A DNA stretch of 64,000 bases from Vulcanimicrobiota bacterium (GTDB lineage: Bacteria; Vulcanimicrobiota; Vulcanimicrobiia; Vulcanimicrobiales; Vulcanimicrobiaceae), in the NCBI GenBank assembly GCA_003151115.1, contig PLWS01000005.1, positions 310,001-374,000 of the forward strand. The letters are read 5' to 3'. Shown here piece after piece: positions 35,451 through 44,336 of the stretch (the stretch's first letter is position 1; the number at the start of each line of letters is the position of its first letter). The position numbers and the translations under genes were made by a program. The notes beneath the pieces were generated by a model, which was not told the origin of the DNA, did not search any database, and worked only from the letters and a program-made list of their open reading frames with translations.

Positions 35451-36887
35451 ATGAAGCTAGCTCCGCTGCTCTTGCTGCCTGTGGTCTTGGCGATCGCTGC
35501 GTGCGGCGGCGGAAGTACGGCGCCGCCGCTGACGCCGGTGGTTCCGGTGCCGGCCGGCACCCCCATCGCCGGCAGTCCAATTCAGCACGTGATCGTCGTG
35601 ATTCAAGAGAATCGCACGTTCGACAATCTGTTCAATGGTTTCGCATATGGGTTCACGACCCCGGCGAATTATCAGACGTTCGGCTTCGACCACAACGGCA
35701 ACAAGGTCAATCTCGTTCCGCGAGGTCTGGAATGGCAATTCGATCCGAGTCACGCGCACGCGTCGTTAGTGACCGAATATAACAACGGCGCGATGAACGG
35801 CTTCGATCTCGACACGTGCGACTACAATCCGTTGGGGCCCGGCGGAGATTGCAGCGGCCTTTTCGATGGACCACCCGCGAATTTTACGTACGCCTTCGTT
35901 CCGGGACCGACCAATCCAACCGACATCTCATCAGAAACGACGACGTTGTGGCTGCTCGCGGGGTACGCACCCGGGAAAGGCTACGGCATCGCGGACAACA
36001 TGTTTTCGTCGCGGCAAGTCCCGTCGTTTCCTGGGCATCAATTCCTGATTGCGGGACAAGGGCCCGCCGACGATCCTAACAATTCGACGGGGTTGACTGC
36101 GGGCAATTGGGGATGCGATTCACCGGCCGGTACGACGGCCAATATCTTCGGCGCGACATACACCGCGCCGCTCATTCCCACATTCCCCTGCTACAACTAT
36201 CAAACGATCGGCGATTTGCTCGATGCGAAACATGTGTCGTGGAAATACTATACCGGTGCGCTAAACACGCTGGACGGACTGATCTCGGCATACGATGCGA
36301 TCCAGCATATACGCTTTGGGGCAGACTGGACGAACAATATTTCAACGCCGATGACGAATATCTTGAGCGATCTGCAGAACAGCACGCTGCCGGCCGTGTC
36401 GTTTGTGACGCCGGCGGGTCCGGCTTCGGATCATGCGGGCTTCTTGAGCACCGCCGGCCCCGGATGGGTTTCCACGATCTACCTCTACTTGGCGCAGAAT
36501 CCGAAACTGTACGCAAATACGGTTATCCTGGTGACGTGGGACGATTCGGGCGGCTGGTACGATCACGTGCCGCCGCCGAGCGACGCTTTCGGGCCGCTGG
36601 GCTTTCGCGTGCCGCTGCTCGTCATCTCCCCGTATTCGGTCCAGGGAATCTCGCACGTGCAGCACGACTACGGCAGCATTTTGCATTTCATCGAAAAGAA
36701 TTGGAGTCTCGGCACGCTCGGCCAACGCGACGCGGTCGCCGACGATCTGAGCGACATGCTCAACTATTCGCAGACGCCGATCCAGCCGCTCACCAAGGAG
36801 CCTGCATTCGAACAATCCGCGCGCAAGTACACGCAGAGCTACTTTGTGAACCTGCACGGGGACCATCCGGTCGACGACGACCGGTAG
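35451..36887 (+). CDS. Phosphoesterase family lipoprotein (acid phosphatase / phospholipase C-like)
   Basis: A 478-residue lipoprotein (lipobox IAACGGG) of the PF04185 phosphoesterase family: VIVVIQENRTFDNLF at the start, a central Ser/Pro-rich part, and VTWDDSGGWYDHVPPP with the metal-binding Asp and His near the end. The family includes phospholipase C and acid phosphatase AcpA. It follows the M61 pair within 8 bases and may belong to the same transcript, suggesting secreted nutrient scavenging. Confidence 0.85.
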   Translation: MKLAPLLLLPVVLAIAACGGGSTAPPLTPVVPVPAGTPIAGSPIQHVIVVIQENRTFDNLFNGFAYGFTTPANYQTFGFDHNGNKVNLVPRGLEWQFDPSHAHASLVTEYNNGAMNGFDLDTCDYNPLGPGGDCSGLFDGPPANFTYAFVPGPTNPTDISSETTTLWLLAGYAPGKGYGIADNMFSSRQVPSFPGHQFLIAGQGPADDPNNSTGLTAGNWGCDSPAGTTANIFGATYTAPLIPTFPCYNYQTIGDLLDAKHVSWKYYTGALNTLDGLISAYDAIQHIRFGADWTNNISTPMTNILSDLQNSTLPAVSFVTPAGPASDHAGFLSTAGPGWVSTIYLYLAQNPKLYANTVILVTWDDSGGWYDHVPPPSDAFGPLGFRVPLLVISPYSVQGISHVQHDYGSILHFIEKNWSLGTLGQRDAVADDLSDMLNYSQTPIQPLTKEPAFEQSARKYTQSYFVNLHGDHPVDDDR

Positions 36888-36889
36888 CA

Positions 36890-37003
36890 TTAGCGTTTGG
36901 CTACGTGTGCCTCGATCGCAGCGGCCGATTTTAGGGCGAGCGCTGCAATAGTGAGCGTTGGATTCGCCGTAGCAGGTCCGTGACGATTCTCGATGTCTTC
37001 GTG
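36890..37003 (-). pseudogene. GMC oxidoreductase C-terminal remnant
   Basis: A minus-strand reading frame ends in the block ATANPTLTIAALALKSAAA, which strongly resembles the C-terminal flavin-adjacent segment of GMC oxidoreductases (the NPTLTI motif). Only about 37 residues remain, followed by a normal stop; the rest would lie to the right, where the plus-strand DUF167 gene now sits. I read it as a decayed remnant. Confidence 0.5.
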
Positions 37004-37204
37004 AAACCCGGCTCGAAAAACGCCGGCGTCGCGCTGGAGAACGGGCGGATCGTCGTTCGGGTCCGCGAACGTGCGGTTGACGGTGCCGCGAATGCGGCTT
37101 GCTTACGCGCGCTCGCAAAAGAGTACGGCGTGGCGCCGTCCCGCGTTCGCCTGATTCGTGGGGAGCGTTCGCGGCAGAAGCGATTCGCGATCGAACTCGA
37201 GTAG
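36980..37204 (+). CDS. DUF167 (YggU) family protein
   Basis: A 74-residue protein with the whole DUF167 domain: DVFVKPGSKNAGVALENGRIVVRVRERAVDG, then NAACLRALAKEYGVAPSRVRLIRGERSRQKRFAI. Small conserved protein of unknown function with a simple alpha/beta fold. The GTG start overlaps the remnant of the GMC gene on the other strand. Confidence 0.88.
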   Translation: MTILDVFVKPGSKNAGVALENGRIVVRVRERAVDGAANAACLRALAKEYGVAPSRVRLIRGERSRQKRFAIELE

Positions 37205-37238
37205 GTGATAGACTCTCCAACTGAAAGGGAGGTTCTCT

Positions 37239-37739
37239 ATGCAGCCGCGCATTTCACGTAAGGCATTGCTTGGCGGCGTCACGTCGGTTGGATTGGCCGC
37301 AGCAACAAGATCTATCGGCGATGCCGCTCAGTCCGCGGTTGTCGGCGCATGGAAGTTGGAAAGCTTCGACGAGCGCGTCGCCAACGGATCGTTCAAGCCC
37401 CGGTTCGGCTCCAATCCGGTCGGCTATCTCATTTATACGGCCAGCGGACGCGTGTCGGCCACGCTCTCGGGCATACATCGCCGTCCCTTCTCATCGGGCG
37501 GCACACCATCGGCGGCTGCAAACTGCAATGAGTCCGTGCATGATTTTTTAGCGTACGCCGGTACATATGAGATTAAGGGCTCGACGGTTTTTCATCACAT
37601 AGAAACGAGCGTCTTCACCAATCTCGTCGGGGTGACGCTCAAGCGCGGATTTCAGCTGCGTGGCGATACGCTCACAATCCGTACGCTGCCTCCGTATATT
37701 TGGGGCACGCAAAGCGTCCTGGTTTGGCGGCGAAGCTAA
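37239..37739 (+). CDS. Lipocalin-like domain protein (exported)
   Basis: A 166-residue protein with an N-terminal signal beginning RISRKALLGGV (an RK pair is present but not a full twin-arginine motif). The body fits the lipocalin-like PF13924 pattern: VVGAWKLESFDERVANG, VGYLIYTASGRVSATLS, YAGTYEIKGSTVFHHIE and RGDTLTIRT. Possibly a ligand carrier or enzyme of the lipocalin superfamily; no substrate indicated. Confidence 0.75.
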   Translation: MQPRISRKALLGGVTSVGLAAATRSIGDAAQSAVVGAWKLESFDERVANGSFKPRFGSNPVGYLIYTASGRVSATLSGIHRRPFSSGGTPSAAANCNESVHDFLAYAGTYEIKGSTVFHHIETSVFTNLVGVTLKRGFQLRGDTLTIRTLPPYIWGTQSVLVWRRS

Positions 37740-37749
37740 CAGCGGATCG

Positions 37750-37960
37750 TTATTTCGGTCCCAGCGTAATCGCGATCGTCACCGTCTACGCCTTGCTTCC
37801 CGTTACGACAAACGGAATGAGAAGCCGGTTTTCCGATACGTCTTTAGAAATCGTTCGGACAACCGTCGCTTGCCCCGGGACCTTGGCTTCGACGGCGTGC
37901 GCCTTTACAGAGGCTGCTTCCTTGCTTGGTAGGCTTCACCGTAAATAGCGCTTTGCCCCA
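37750..37960 (-). pseudogene. Decayed paralog of the carboxypeptidase-regulatory-like protein at 46253-46696
   Basis: On the minus strand a frame reads EAKVPGQATVV, then FVVTGSKA, an in-frame TAG (37786-37788), then TVTIAITLGPK and stop. This matches the C-terminus of the intact gene (INVPGQATI, FIVSGDK, TVAATITQGAGAK). A further frame break lies upstream near 37930, where another frame holds ALFTVKP. It is therefore a broken copy with at least two defects. Confidence 0.55.
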
Positions 37961-38004
37961 CGGCAGGCGCGGCGTCTTGGGCGCTGAAAGGACGAAGAGT
38001 CTTT

Positions 38005-39873
38005 ATGAGCTTGCGTTCTTATACACTTGCGGCGCTGGTTTTTGGCGTCACCTTATCGGCATGCTCCGGTTCGGAACACGCGACGCCGCAGAGTGGCGCG
38101 ACGCTCGGAACTCCGCGGTCGGTTTCGCCGGCGCTCATTCCCGCCGCGCCGATGGCCAAGACCGCCATTCTTCCGGCGAGTGTCATGAACGTTCGGCCAC
38201 AAAGTGCAATTCAGGGCTTGAATTGGACGCAGATTTCCGGGACTGCGAGTCTCGCGGCAGCCGCTCCTGACGGTTCGCTCTGGGTACTCGCGACTTCACC
38301 AGCGGGCGCCGACAAAAACATTTGGCACTACGTCAACGGAACGTGGACAAACATTAGCGGCATGGCGTCACGGATCGCCGTTGCGCCCGACGGTACGCTC
38401 TATGCGATCAATTCCGGCGGCGGAGCGTATTCTTACAGCGGCGGCACATGGACGGCGCTTGGCGGCGGGTGCAGCGATATTACCGTAGCGTCGGATGGCT
38501 CGATTTATGTGCTCTCCAATGGCAATTCGGCAGGCAGCGATCAGGCGATATGGCACAATGTGAGCGGAACATGGTCGCAGGCGCCCGGCAGCGGAGTACG
38601 CATCGCTGCGTCGTGGGACACCGGCAGCTACACGCTCTCGAACGGCACGATCTCGGCCGGTGGCTTATACATTCTTAATTCGGCCGGCGGCATTTATTAC
38701 GAAAACACCAACAACAGCTTTGTGCAGTTGCCCGCGAGTGCGTCCGACATTACAGCGACGACCATCGGCGGCATTTTCGTTTTGGGTTATCCTGCCAACT
38801 CGAGCGGTAGTTCGATTTACTACTACGATCTGAACACGCCTGGTTGGACGCAACAGAGCGGTCTGGGCGTCGGCATATCGACCGACAGTGCGCACCTCTA
38901 CGCTATCGCAAGCAACGGCGGCATCTACTCTACGCCGGTCAAAACGACGACCGGCACAATCGTAGAATATGCGCTTCCAAAGACCGGAGTCTATCCGTTA
39001 GGCATCACGGCGGGCCCCGACGGCAACCTCTGGTTCACCGAATTTGTCAGCAGCGGCAACAAAATTGGCAAGATCACGCCTGGCGGAACCATCACTGAGT
39101 ACGCGGTCCCAACAAACCCAGCAGCCCTGTGGGGCATTGCGGTCGGCTCCGACGGCAATCTCTGGTTCACCGAAGGTGATGCTCCCCTCTCAAGCTCCAC
39201 TCATCATATCGGGAGGATCATTGCGAGCGGCCCGATGATGGGCACGATCACGGAGTTTCCAATTCCGTCGGGGTACGTGGTTCCGAGAGGTATCACTGCA
39301 GGCCCGGACGGCAACCTTTGGTTTACCGAATTCAACGGCAACAGGATCGGGGCGATCACCACGGCCGGCACGATCACCGAGTATGCGATTCCGACGGCTG
39401 TTTCGAGACCGGAAGGCATCGTTGCGGGGCCTGATGGCAACCTCTGGTTTACCGAAAGCGGCGCAAACCAGATCGCGAAGGTCACCACGACCGGTACGTT
39501 TACCGAGTACGGTATCCCGACCAGTAACTCGGCGCCGACAAGTATTGCGGTCGGCCCCGATAACAATCTCTGGTTCACCGAACTCAATGGATCCAAGATC
39601 GGGAAAATCACAACGAGCGGCGCGATAACCGAATATACGATTGTCAACACCGGTACGCCGCAGCCGTGGGGCATTGCGAGCGGCCCCGATGGTAACCTTT
39701 GGTTTACTGAATCCGGCGGCAACAAGATTGGGAAGATTACGACCGGCGGCACGATTACCGAATACGTGCTTTTGACGACCAACACTCATCCTTCAGGCAT
39801 TGTGACAGGCCCCGACGGCAATCTGTGGTTCACTGAATCCAATCTCAGCAAGATCGCAAGGATCACGCCGTAA
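38005..39873 (+). CDS. Dual-propeller lipoprotein: tectonin repeats plus Vgb-like repeats
   Basis: A 622-residue lipoprotein (lipobox LSACSGS). Residues about 65-315 are tectonin-like repeats (APDGSLWVLAT, WHYVNGTWTNISGMA, YSYSGGTWTALGGG, SAGGIYYENTNNSF), and residues about 315-620 are seven Vgb-like repeats (GPDGNLWFTE...GKITPGGTITEYAVPT). The two propellers are joined at GGIYSTPVKTTTGTIVEYALP. Paralogs at 48557 and 50459 share both halves; 46883 and 14395 share only the first. Likely surface-displayed binding protein. Confidence 0.85.
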   Translation: MSLRSYTLAALVFGVTLSACSGSEHATPQSGATLGTPRSVSPALIPAAPMAKTAILPASVMNVRPQSAIQGLNWTQISGTASLAAAAPDGSLWVLATSPAGADKNIWHYVNGTWTNISGMASRIAVAPDGTLYAINSGGGAYSYSGGTWTALGGGCSDITVASDGSIYVLSNGNSAGSDQAIWHNVSGTWSQAPGSGVRIAASWDTGSYTLSNGTISAGGLYILNSAGGIYYENTNNSFVQLPASASDITATTIGGIFVLGYPANSSGSSIYYYDLNTPGWTQQSGLGVGISTDSAHLYAIASNGGIYSTPVKTTTGTIVEYALPKTGVYPLGITAGPDGNLWFTEFVSSGNKIGKITPGGTITEYAVPTNPAALWGIAVGSDGNLWFTEGDAPLSSSTHHIGRIIASGPMMGTITEFPIPSGYVVPRGITAGPDGNLWFTEFNGNRIGAITTAGTITEYAIPTAVSRPEGIVAGPDGNLWFTESGANQIAKVTTTGTFTEYGIPTSNSAPTSIAVGPDNNLWFTELNGSKIGKITTSGAITEYTIVNTGTPQPWGIASGPDGNLWFTESGGNKIGKITTGGTITEYVLLTTNTHPSGIVTGPDGNLWFTESNLSKIARITP

Positions 39874-39965
39874 GTCCGATTCCGGTGTTTTCGGCCGAAA
39901 CAGCTGAGGCGTTCTCCAGATACTTTAAGGTTCAGGGCCTAGGATGCGGAAAAGGAGTGCACCTC

Positions 39966-40313
39966 ATGCAACGTTCTGTCGTTGGAAGTATCTACGGCTA
40001 CCTCGTGTGCCTGCTCGCCATCGTGATCTTCGTCCACAGCTCGGCGGGAATCGTAAACAGTGTCTTCGGCATGGCGAGCCCGGCTTCAGGATTCGGCGCC
40101 CCGGTGGGCGCGCGTGGCGGACCGGGCAACATTTTCTTTCGCACGCTGCCGCCGCCTAACATCAACGTGCGCGAAAATTCCAGGATAACCGTGCGCACTG
40201 TATTCGCCGGCGAGGGCCGTCTACAGGCTGCACGCATGCTCATCGTTAGCCTCGTATTGCTTGGCATTGCCATTTTGCTATTCCGCTGGCACTGGCGCTG
40301 GCTGCATAGTTAG
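39966..40313 (+). CDS. Two-helix membrane protein, hypothetical
   Basis: A 115-residue protein with an N-terminal helix (YGYLVCLLAIVIFVHSSAGIV) and a C-terminal helix (MLIVSLVLLGIAILLFRWHWRW) that flank a Gly/Pro-rich extracytoplasmic-looking linker (GFGAPVGARGGPGNIFF). Ribosome site AAAGGAG precedes the ATG at 39966 by 9 bases. No family recognised. Confidence 0.6.
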   Translation: MQRSVVGSIYGYLVCLLAIVIFVHSSAGIVNSVFGMASPASGFGAPVGARGGPGNIFFRTLPPPNINVRENSRITVRTVFAGEGRLQAARMLIVSLVLLGIAILLFRWHWRWLHS

Positions 40314-40708
40314 GGACGCTGCAGTCGAAAAACGACATTTTTGCCGTTAGCAAGAACGACGATGCCGATGTCCGCGCTGCTTCCCGGTGGTTCGTCGAGC
40401 GCGGCTTCAAAGGAGCCGTCGACGTTTTTGACGGCCGTAATGGCTCTTGCTCCTGCGGACTGAACGGCAACCTCCGCTCCAACGATAGGTTTGTGCGAGA
40501 GCGCGTCCCGCAATCCCACCGTTACCATGCGCAGATTGGGATGCTGCAGATTGCGGTGAAGGGTCGCGGTGACCTCAAGACCGTTTTGAACGATGACAAA
40601 GGTTCGGCTGCGTGGCGCACAAGCCGTGAACGCGAACAGCAGCAAAAGAGCCGGAAGCAGGCGCACGAGATCCTTAAGCGGGCGTGACGTAGTGCGTAAC
40701 CTTTGCAT
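40310..40708 (-). CDS. Small lipoprotein, hypothetical
   Basis: A 132-residue protein with a lipoprotein signal (lipobox FTACAPR). The mature part is a beta-sandwich-like sequence (TFVIVQNGLEVTATLHRNLQHPNLRMVTVGLRDA, then DGSFEAALDEPPGSS) resembling FixH/YtkA-type domains by the pattern L-DA-G-P--GA-V-V, without a firm match. Its 5' end overlaps the decayed MFS gene upstream by 35 bases. Confidence 0.6.
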   Translation of the reverse strand: MQRLRTTSRPLKDLVRLLPALLLLFAFTACAPRSRTFVIVQNGLEVTATLHRNLQHPNLRMVTVGLRDALSHKPIVGAEVAVQSAGARAITAVKNVDGSFEAALDEPPGSSADIGIVVLANGKNVVFRLQRP

Positions 40709-40955
40709 CGCCCTTTAGAAATCCGCGAATGAATTGTTGCAGCGCGAGGTCGGTAGCGGTCACGCGCTCGTGCTCGAGAGAAACGAGGAACGGGTCGGTC
40801 GTGAGATTCGTCATTAGCCAGGCGGCAGCCGTCGTGTACATCCAGGTACCGACGTTCGAAACGACGGCGGCGCTCCAAACGATCGCGAACGCGTTATACT
40901 TGAACGGTTCCCACGCGCGAGCTATGGCGGGTAACCTTACGATTCGCCGCTTGGT
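40674..40955 (-). pseudogene. MFS transporter with large in-frame internal deletion
   Basis: One unbroken minus-strand frame reads WEPFKYNAFAIVWSAAVVSNVGTWMYTTAAAWLMTNL, the first transmembrane helix of an EntS/DUF894-type MFS protein, and then jumps directly to a C-terminal tail ending FLKGDAKVTHYVTPA. Helices 2-12 are missing, about 1.1 kb in a normal gene. There is also no usable start codon upstream. The fragment is therefore dead. Confidence 0.7.
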
Positions 40956-41950
40956 ATCGCGGCGTCGTCTTCGATCAGGTCTTCAGATCGAAGATCCGAC
41001 CAAAAAGCATGCGGAATTGTAGTCTTGAGCGACGTGTAGTCCGCGAGCACCTGCTGCGGATTCGCGCAGCCGACAACCAATGCGACCGCGACGTCCGGTG
41101 CAATCGAAAACTGTAGTGCCGCCGTGCGAAGGTCGACACCGTAACGCGCCGCAACCGCACGCAGCCGAGCCCGCTTTTCGATGGCCTCTGCCGGAATCAT
41201 GTAGTTTCGCTTGCCGTAATTGAAGCGCGCGCTACCGCTGATGAAGCCGGCGTTGAGTGACGAACCGACGACAAAGGCCATTCCGCGCTCGCGTGCCTTT
41301 GGAAAGACCTGGTGTAGCGCATTCTCATGATCGATTAACGAATATTGACGCGCCAGGAGACAGACGTCCGCATCTGCGACATCTATCAGCTTGAGGATCG
41401 GTTCGGGCGAGTTGACGCCAAGCCCCCAGCCTTTGATCACGCCCTCGTCGCGCATCCTACTCAACGCCGGGAACGCGCCGTTGCGTGCGATTTCAAATTG
41501 CTCTTCCCACGGCCCCGGCAGCCACGGATTATCCGGTGAGAGATCGTGAACGAAGACGACGTCGAGGGCGTCTACACCTAACCGCTGCAGGCTGTCTTCG
41601 ATCGAACGCTTGACGCCGTCGGCGGTGTAATCGTAACGGAGATTGTTCGGCGAAGGGGTGAATGGAAAGTACTCCTTCGCATTGTTGTCGCGCGACGCCG
41701 TAAGTAATTTACCGACCTTCGAGGATAGTACGTACTCGCCGCGCGTTTGTTTGTGCAAAAAGGTGCCCAGACGCCGCTCTGCGAGCCCCAACCCGTACCA
41801 TGGAGAAGTGTCGTAGTAGCGCACCCCGGCGTTCCATGCGGCTTCGATTGTAGTGTACGCGACTTCATCGGTGACGTACGCGAACTCGTTGCCGAAGGGT
41901 ACGCCGCCGACGCCTAAGGGTTTTCCCTGGAAGATTTCAAACGCGTTCAT
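40937..41950 (-). CDS. Aldo/keto reductase
   Basis: A 337-residue NAD(P)H-dependent oxidoreductase. The catalytic tetrad is visible in order: Asp and Tyr in RYYDTSPWYGLG, Lys in VLSSKVGKLL, His in DVVFVHDL. The sequence resembles the D-threo-aldose 1-dehydrogenase/L-fucose dehydrogenase branch. The ATG at 41950 starts the conserved N-terminus (LGVGGVPFGNEF). The stop abuts the MFS remnant. Confidence 0.88.
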   Translation of the reverse strand: MNAFEIFQGKPLGVGGVPFGNEFAYVTDEVAYTTIEAAWNAGVRYYDTSPWYGLGLAERRLGTFLHKQTRGEYVLSSKVGKLLTASRDNNAKEYFPFTPSPNNLRYDYTADGVKRSIEDSLQRLGVDALDVVFVHDLSPDNPWLPGPWEEQFEIARNGAFPALSRMRDEGVIKGWGLGVNSPEPILKLIDVADADVCLLARQYSLIDHENALHQVFPKARERGMAFVVGSSLNAGFISGSARFNYGKRNYMIPAEAIEKRARLRAVAARYGVDLRTAALQFSIAPDVAVALVVGCANPQQVLADYTSLKTTIPHAFWSDLRSEDLIEDDAAIPSGES

Positions 41951-42024
41951 GCGCCTAGTTTCCCGAGTCCAGAATGGAGCCCCGCCGCACAAGCGCTCTG
42001 AGCGCTCGGCGGAAGCGCTGCGGC

Positions 42025-43497
42025 TTACGTTGGAACGGGTTCTCGCAAATCCAGGCCACGTGCGATGCCGTCACCGAAAGTGGGATCGGCTTTGCGGAAA
42101 TTCTCTATTGCGCGAAACTGAATCTCTTTCTTCGCCGGGCCCATGTGTGCCACGATGTTGCCGATCAGACGCTCTTTTTCATCCGCCTTCATCAAACGAT
42201 AGAGATCACCGGCCTGCTGGAAGTCGTCGTTTTTACCTGACTTTTGATCGTAGCGTCCGACCGCGCCGCTCAGCGCAAGAACCTCCGGTTCCGCGCCGGC
42301 TCCGGTTTGAACCGGGCCACCGAGACTATTCGGCTCATAGTTGACCGAATTGCCGCCGTTATCGTCAAGACGCATGAAACCGTCGCGTTGATAATTGCTC
42401 ACCCTGGCATTGCGTGCACGGTTTACCGGGAGCAACGCATAGTTGACACCGATGCGATGGCGATGCGTATCAGCATACGAGAAGATGCGACCCTGCAGCA
42501 TCTTGTCAGGCGAGAACCAGATCCCGGGAATCATGTTCGACGGTTCAAAACTTGCTTGCTCGATCTCCGCAAAGTAGTTCTGCGGGTTTTTGTTAAGCAC
42601 CATCTTACCGACTTCGATCAGCGGATAGTCTTTGTGAGAAACGACTTTCGTGACGTCGAAGATGTCCCACTTGTAATTGAAGCCCTCTTGATACGGAATG
42701 ATTTGGACGTACATCGTCCATTGCGCGACGTCGCCGCCGTCGATCAAACCGTAGAGGCTTTGGAGGTGATGGTTCGGATTTTCGCCGGCCATCTGCGCTG
42801 CTTCTTCGCGGGTGAAATTCTTGATGCCCAGATCGGTCTTGACGTGGTATTTCACCCACGCTGGTTTGCCTTCGCGATTGATCCACATGAACGTGTGGCT
42901 TCCGTAGCCGTTCATGTGCTGCCAGGCCGCTGGCGTGCCGCGATCGCCCATTAAATACGTCACTTGATGCGTCGATTCTGGTGAAAGTCCCCAAAAATCC
43001 CACATCATGTTTGGATCTTGCACGTGCGTTTGCGGATGGCGTTTTTGCGAATGGATGAAATCGGGAAACTTCATCGCATCGCGAATGAAGAAAATCGGCG
43101 TGTTGTTGCCGACGAGGTCATAGTTGCCTTCTGCAGTGTAGAACTTCAACGCAAAACCGCGCGGATCGCGTACGGTGTCGGCAGACCCGAGTTCACCGGC
43201 GACCGTCGAAAAGCGCGCAAGCATTTCCGTACGTTTGCCAAGCTTGCTCAAGAAATCGGCTTTCGTGAATTCGGTGACGTCGTTTGTTACTTCGAAATAT
43301 CCGAACGCGCCGCCGCCCTTGGCATGGACCACGCGTTCGGGCACGCGCTCGCGATCGAAGTGCGCCAGCTTTTCGATCAGATGTACATCTTCAAGCGTGG
43401 CGGGGCCATGCGTTCCGGCCGTACGCGAGTTCTGATTGTCCCCAACCGGTGCGCCGAAGTTTGTGGTTAGCCGGCTGTCGCCGCTTTCAGAAGCCAT
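42025..43497 (-). CDS. katA: Monofunctional heme catalase
   Basis: A 490-residue catalase that decomposes H2O2. Catalytic His58 lies in [11 protein letters not shown], the Asn lies in the [12 protein letters not shown] segment, and the proximal heme Tyr is in [14 protein letters not shown]. Length and motifs fit a small-subunit (clade 3-like) catalase. The ATG at 43497 begins the conserved N-terminus; an earlier in-frame start is unlikely. A perfect Fur/PerR-like palindrome lies 69 bases upstream. Confidence 0.94.
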   Translation of the reverse strand: MASESGDSRLTTNFGAPVGDNQNSRTAGTHGPATLEDVHLIEKLAHFDRERVPERVVHAKGGGAFGYFEVTNDVTEFTKADFLSKLGKRTEMLARFSTVAGELGSADTVRDPRGFALKFYTAEGNYDLVGNNTPIFFIRDAMKFPDFIHSQKRHPQTHVQDPNMMWDFWGLSPESTHQVTYLMGDRGTPAAWQHMNGYGSHTFMWINREGKPAWVKYHVKTDLGIKNFTREEAAQMAGENPNHHLQSLYGLIDGGDVAQWTMYVQIIPYQEGFNYKWDIFDVTKVVSHKDYPLIEVGKMVLNKNPQNYFAEIEQASFEPSNMIPGIWFSPDKMLQGRIFSYADTHRHRIGVNYALLPVNRARNARVSNYQRDGFMRLDDNGGNSVNYEPNSLGGPVQTGAGAEPEVLALSGAVGRYDQKSGKNDDFQQAGDLYRLMKADEKERLIGNIVAHMGPAKKEIQFRAIENFRKADPTFGDGIARGLDLREPVPT

Positions 43498-43565
43498 ATC
43501 GTTCCTTTCATATGCCGTTTCCGGTAAACTGAACCAGGCAGTGAGCGGGCAAGCGGCAGCTCTGC

Positions 43566-43588
43566 TCAAGAATGAGAATCATTCTTGA
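43566..43588 (-). promoter_or_regulatory. Fur/PerR-type operator upstream of catalase
   Basis: A perfect palindrome with 9-base arms, TCAAGAATG-AGAAT-CATTCTTGA. The core AATGAGAATCATT matches the Fur-box pattern of Fur-superfamily regulators (Fur, PerR). Catalase genes are classic PerR/Fur targets. It stands 69 bases before the catalase start, a suitable promoter position. Confidence 0.75.
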
Positions 43589-43797
43589 AGACGCCGGTAC
43601 CTTCTTGTGGCTTCGGCATACACGCTTTGGCCGGTCGACGAAGTTGTCCCGTCCTACCGAATAGTCCGTAAAATAAGAAATTCCGCCCGCTGCGGTTCTT
43701 AGGATTCATCGTGCAAGAGTGGTTAACCGTATCGTCGAGTGTGGCAATTTTCCGCGAACGATCGAAATTGGTGTAACGAGCAACTAGAAGGTGTAAT
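43589..43797. other. Non-coding gap with one dispersed repeat
   Basis: No gene is supported between the catalase operator and the STAS gene. The segment 43646-43703 matches 52455-52514 over about 59 bases with some ten differences; shared parts include CCGTCC, AGTCCG and AAAATAAG. Nothing else was recognised. Confidence 0.55.
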
Positions 43798-44193
43798 TTA
43801 GATTTTGCTGTGCTGGCGTATTAGCCGTAGCGGCACGAGCGACTCGCCCGCGGGCAGCTCAACCGAATCGAAGACTCTGAAGAGCCGGCCGAAACCGGAG
43901 AGTTCCAGCAGGTTACGAACGAAGGGCCAATTCACGACGATTAGCGCCGCTTCCAGCCCGCGACGCTCGCGGTGATTTCGCAGCTCAAGTAACTCTGCCA
44001 GAAGCGTGTCGGTGACGTGCCGGGCGCCCGCGAGGTTGATGAGGAGCCGTTTTACGGCGTAAGCCGGCTCGATTTGCCGATGCAGTTCCTCCGGCCTATA
44101 CGAATCCCACGCGCCAGGCACAGAGATCATCATGGAGCTTCGGGGATATTTAGTGTCGTTTTTTGCCATCCTGGCGAGATCGTCTCTATCCAT
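43798..44193 (-). CDS. STAS domain protein
   Basis: About 131 residues with a STAS-type core: LLINLAGARHVTDTLLAELLELRNHRERRGLEAALIVVN followed by ELSGFGRLFRVFDSVELPAGESL. The normal phospho-site Ser is replaced (VTDT instead of DSS), so phosphorylation may occur at Thr or be absent. The start is uncertain: ATG at 44193 or 44169 would both keep the domain; an upstream start at 44238 is also possible. Confidence 0.65.
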   Translation of the reverse strand: MDRDDLARMAKNDTKYPRSSMMISVPGAWDSYRPEELHRQIEPAYAVKRLLINLAGARHVTDTLLAELLELRNHRERRGLEAALIVVNWPFVRNLLELSGFGRLFRVFDSVELPAGESLVPLRLIRQHSKI

Positions 44194-44336
44194 AGGTACG
44201 TTCAATGTACCCGGACAGACGAACTTTGCCGCAAGCAACCCAATGGCAACCTTGTCGCAAACGGAATTGTGACAAGACTTGTGGGGTCGGGTTTTGGTGT
44301 CGTCGGGCCGGGTAAGACCTTGCTGGTGAAACGACC

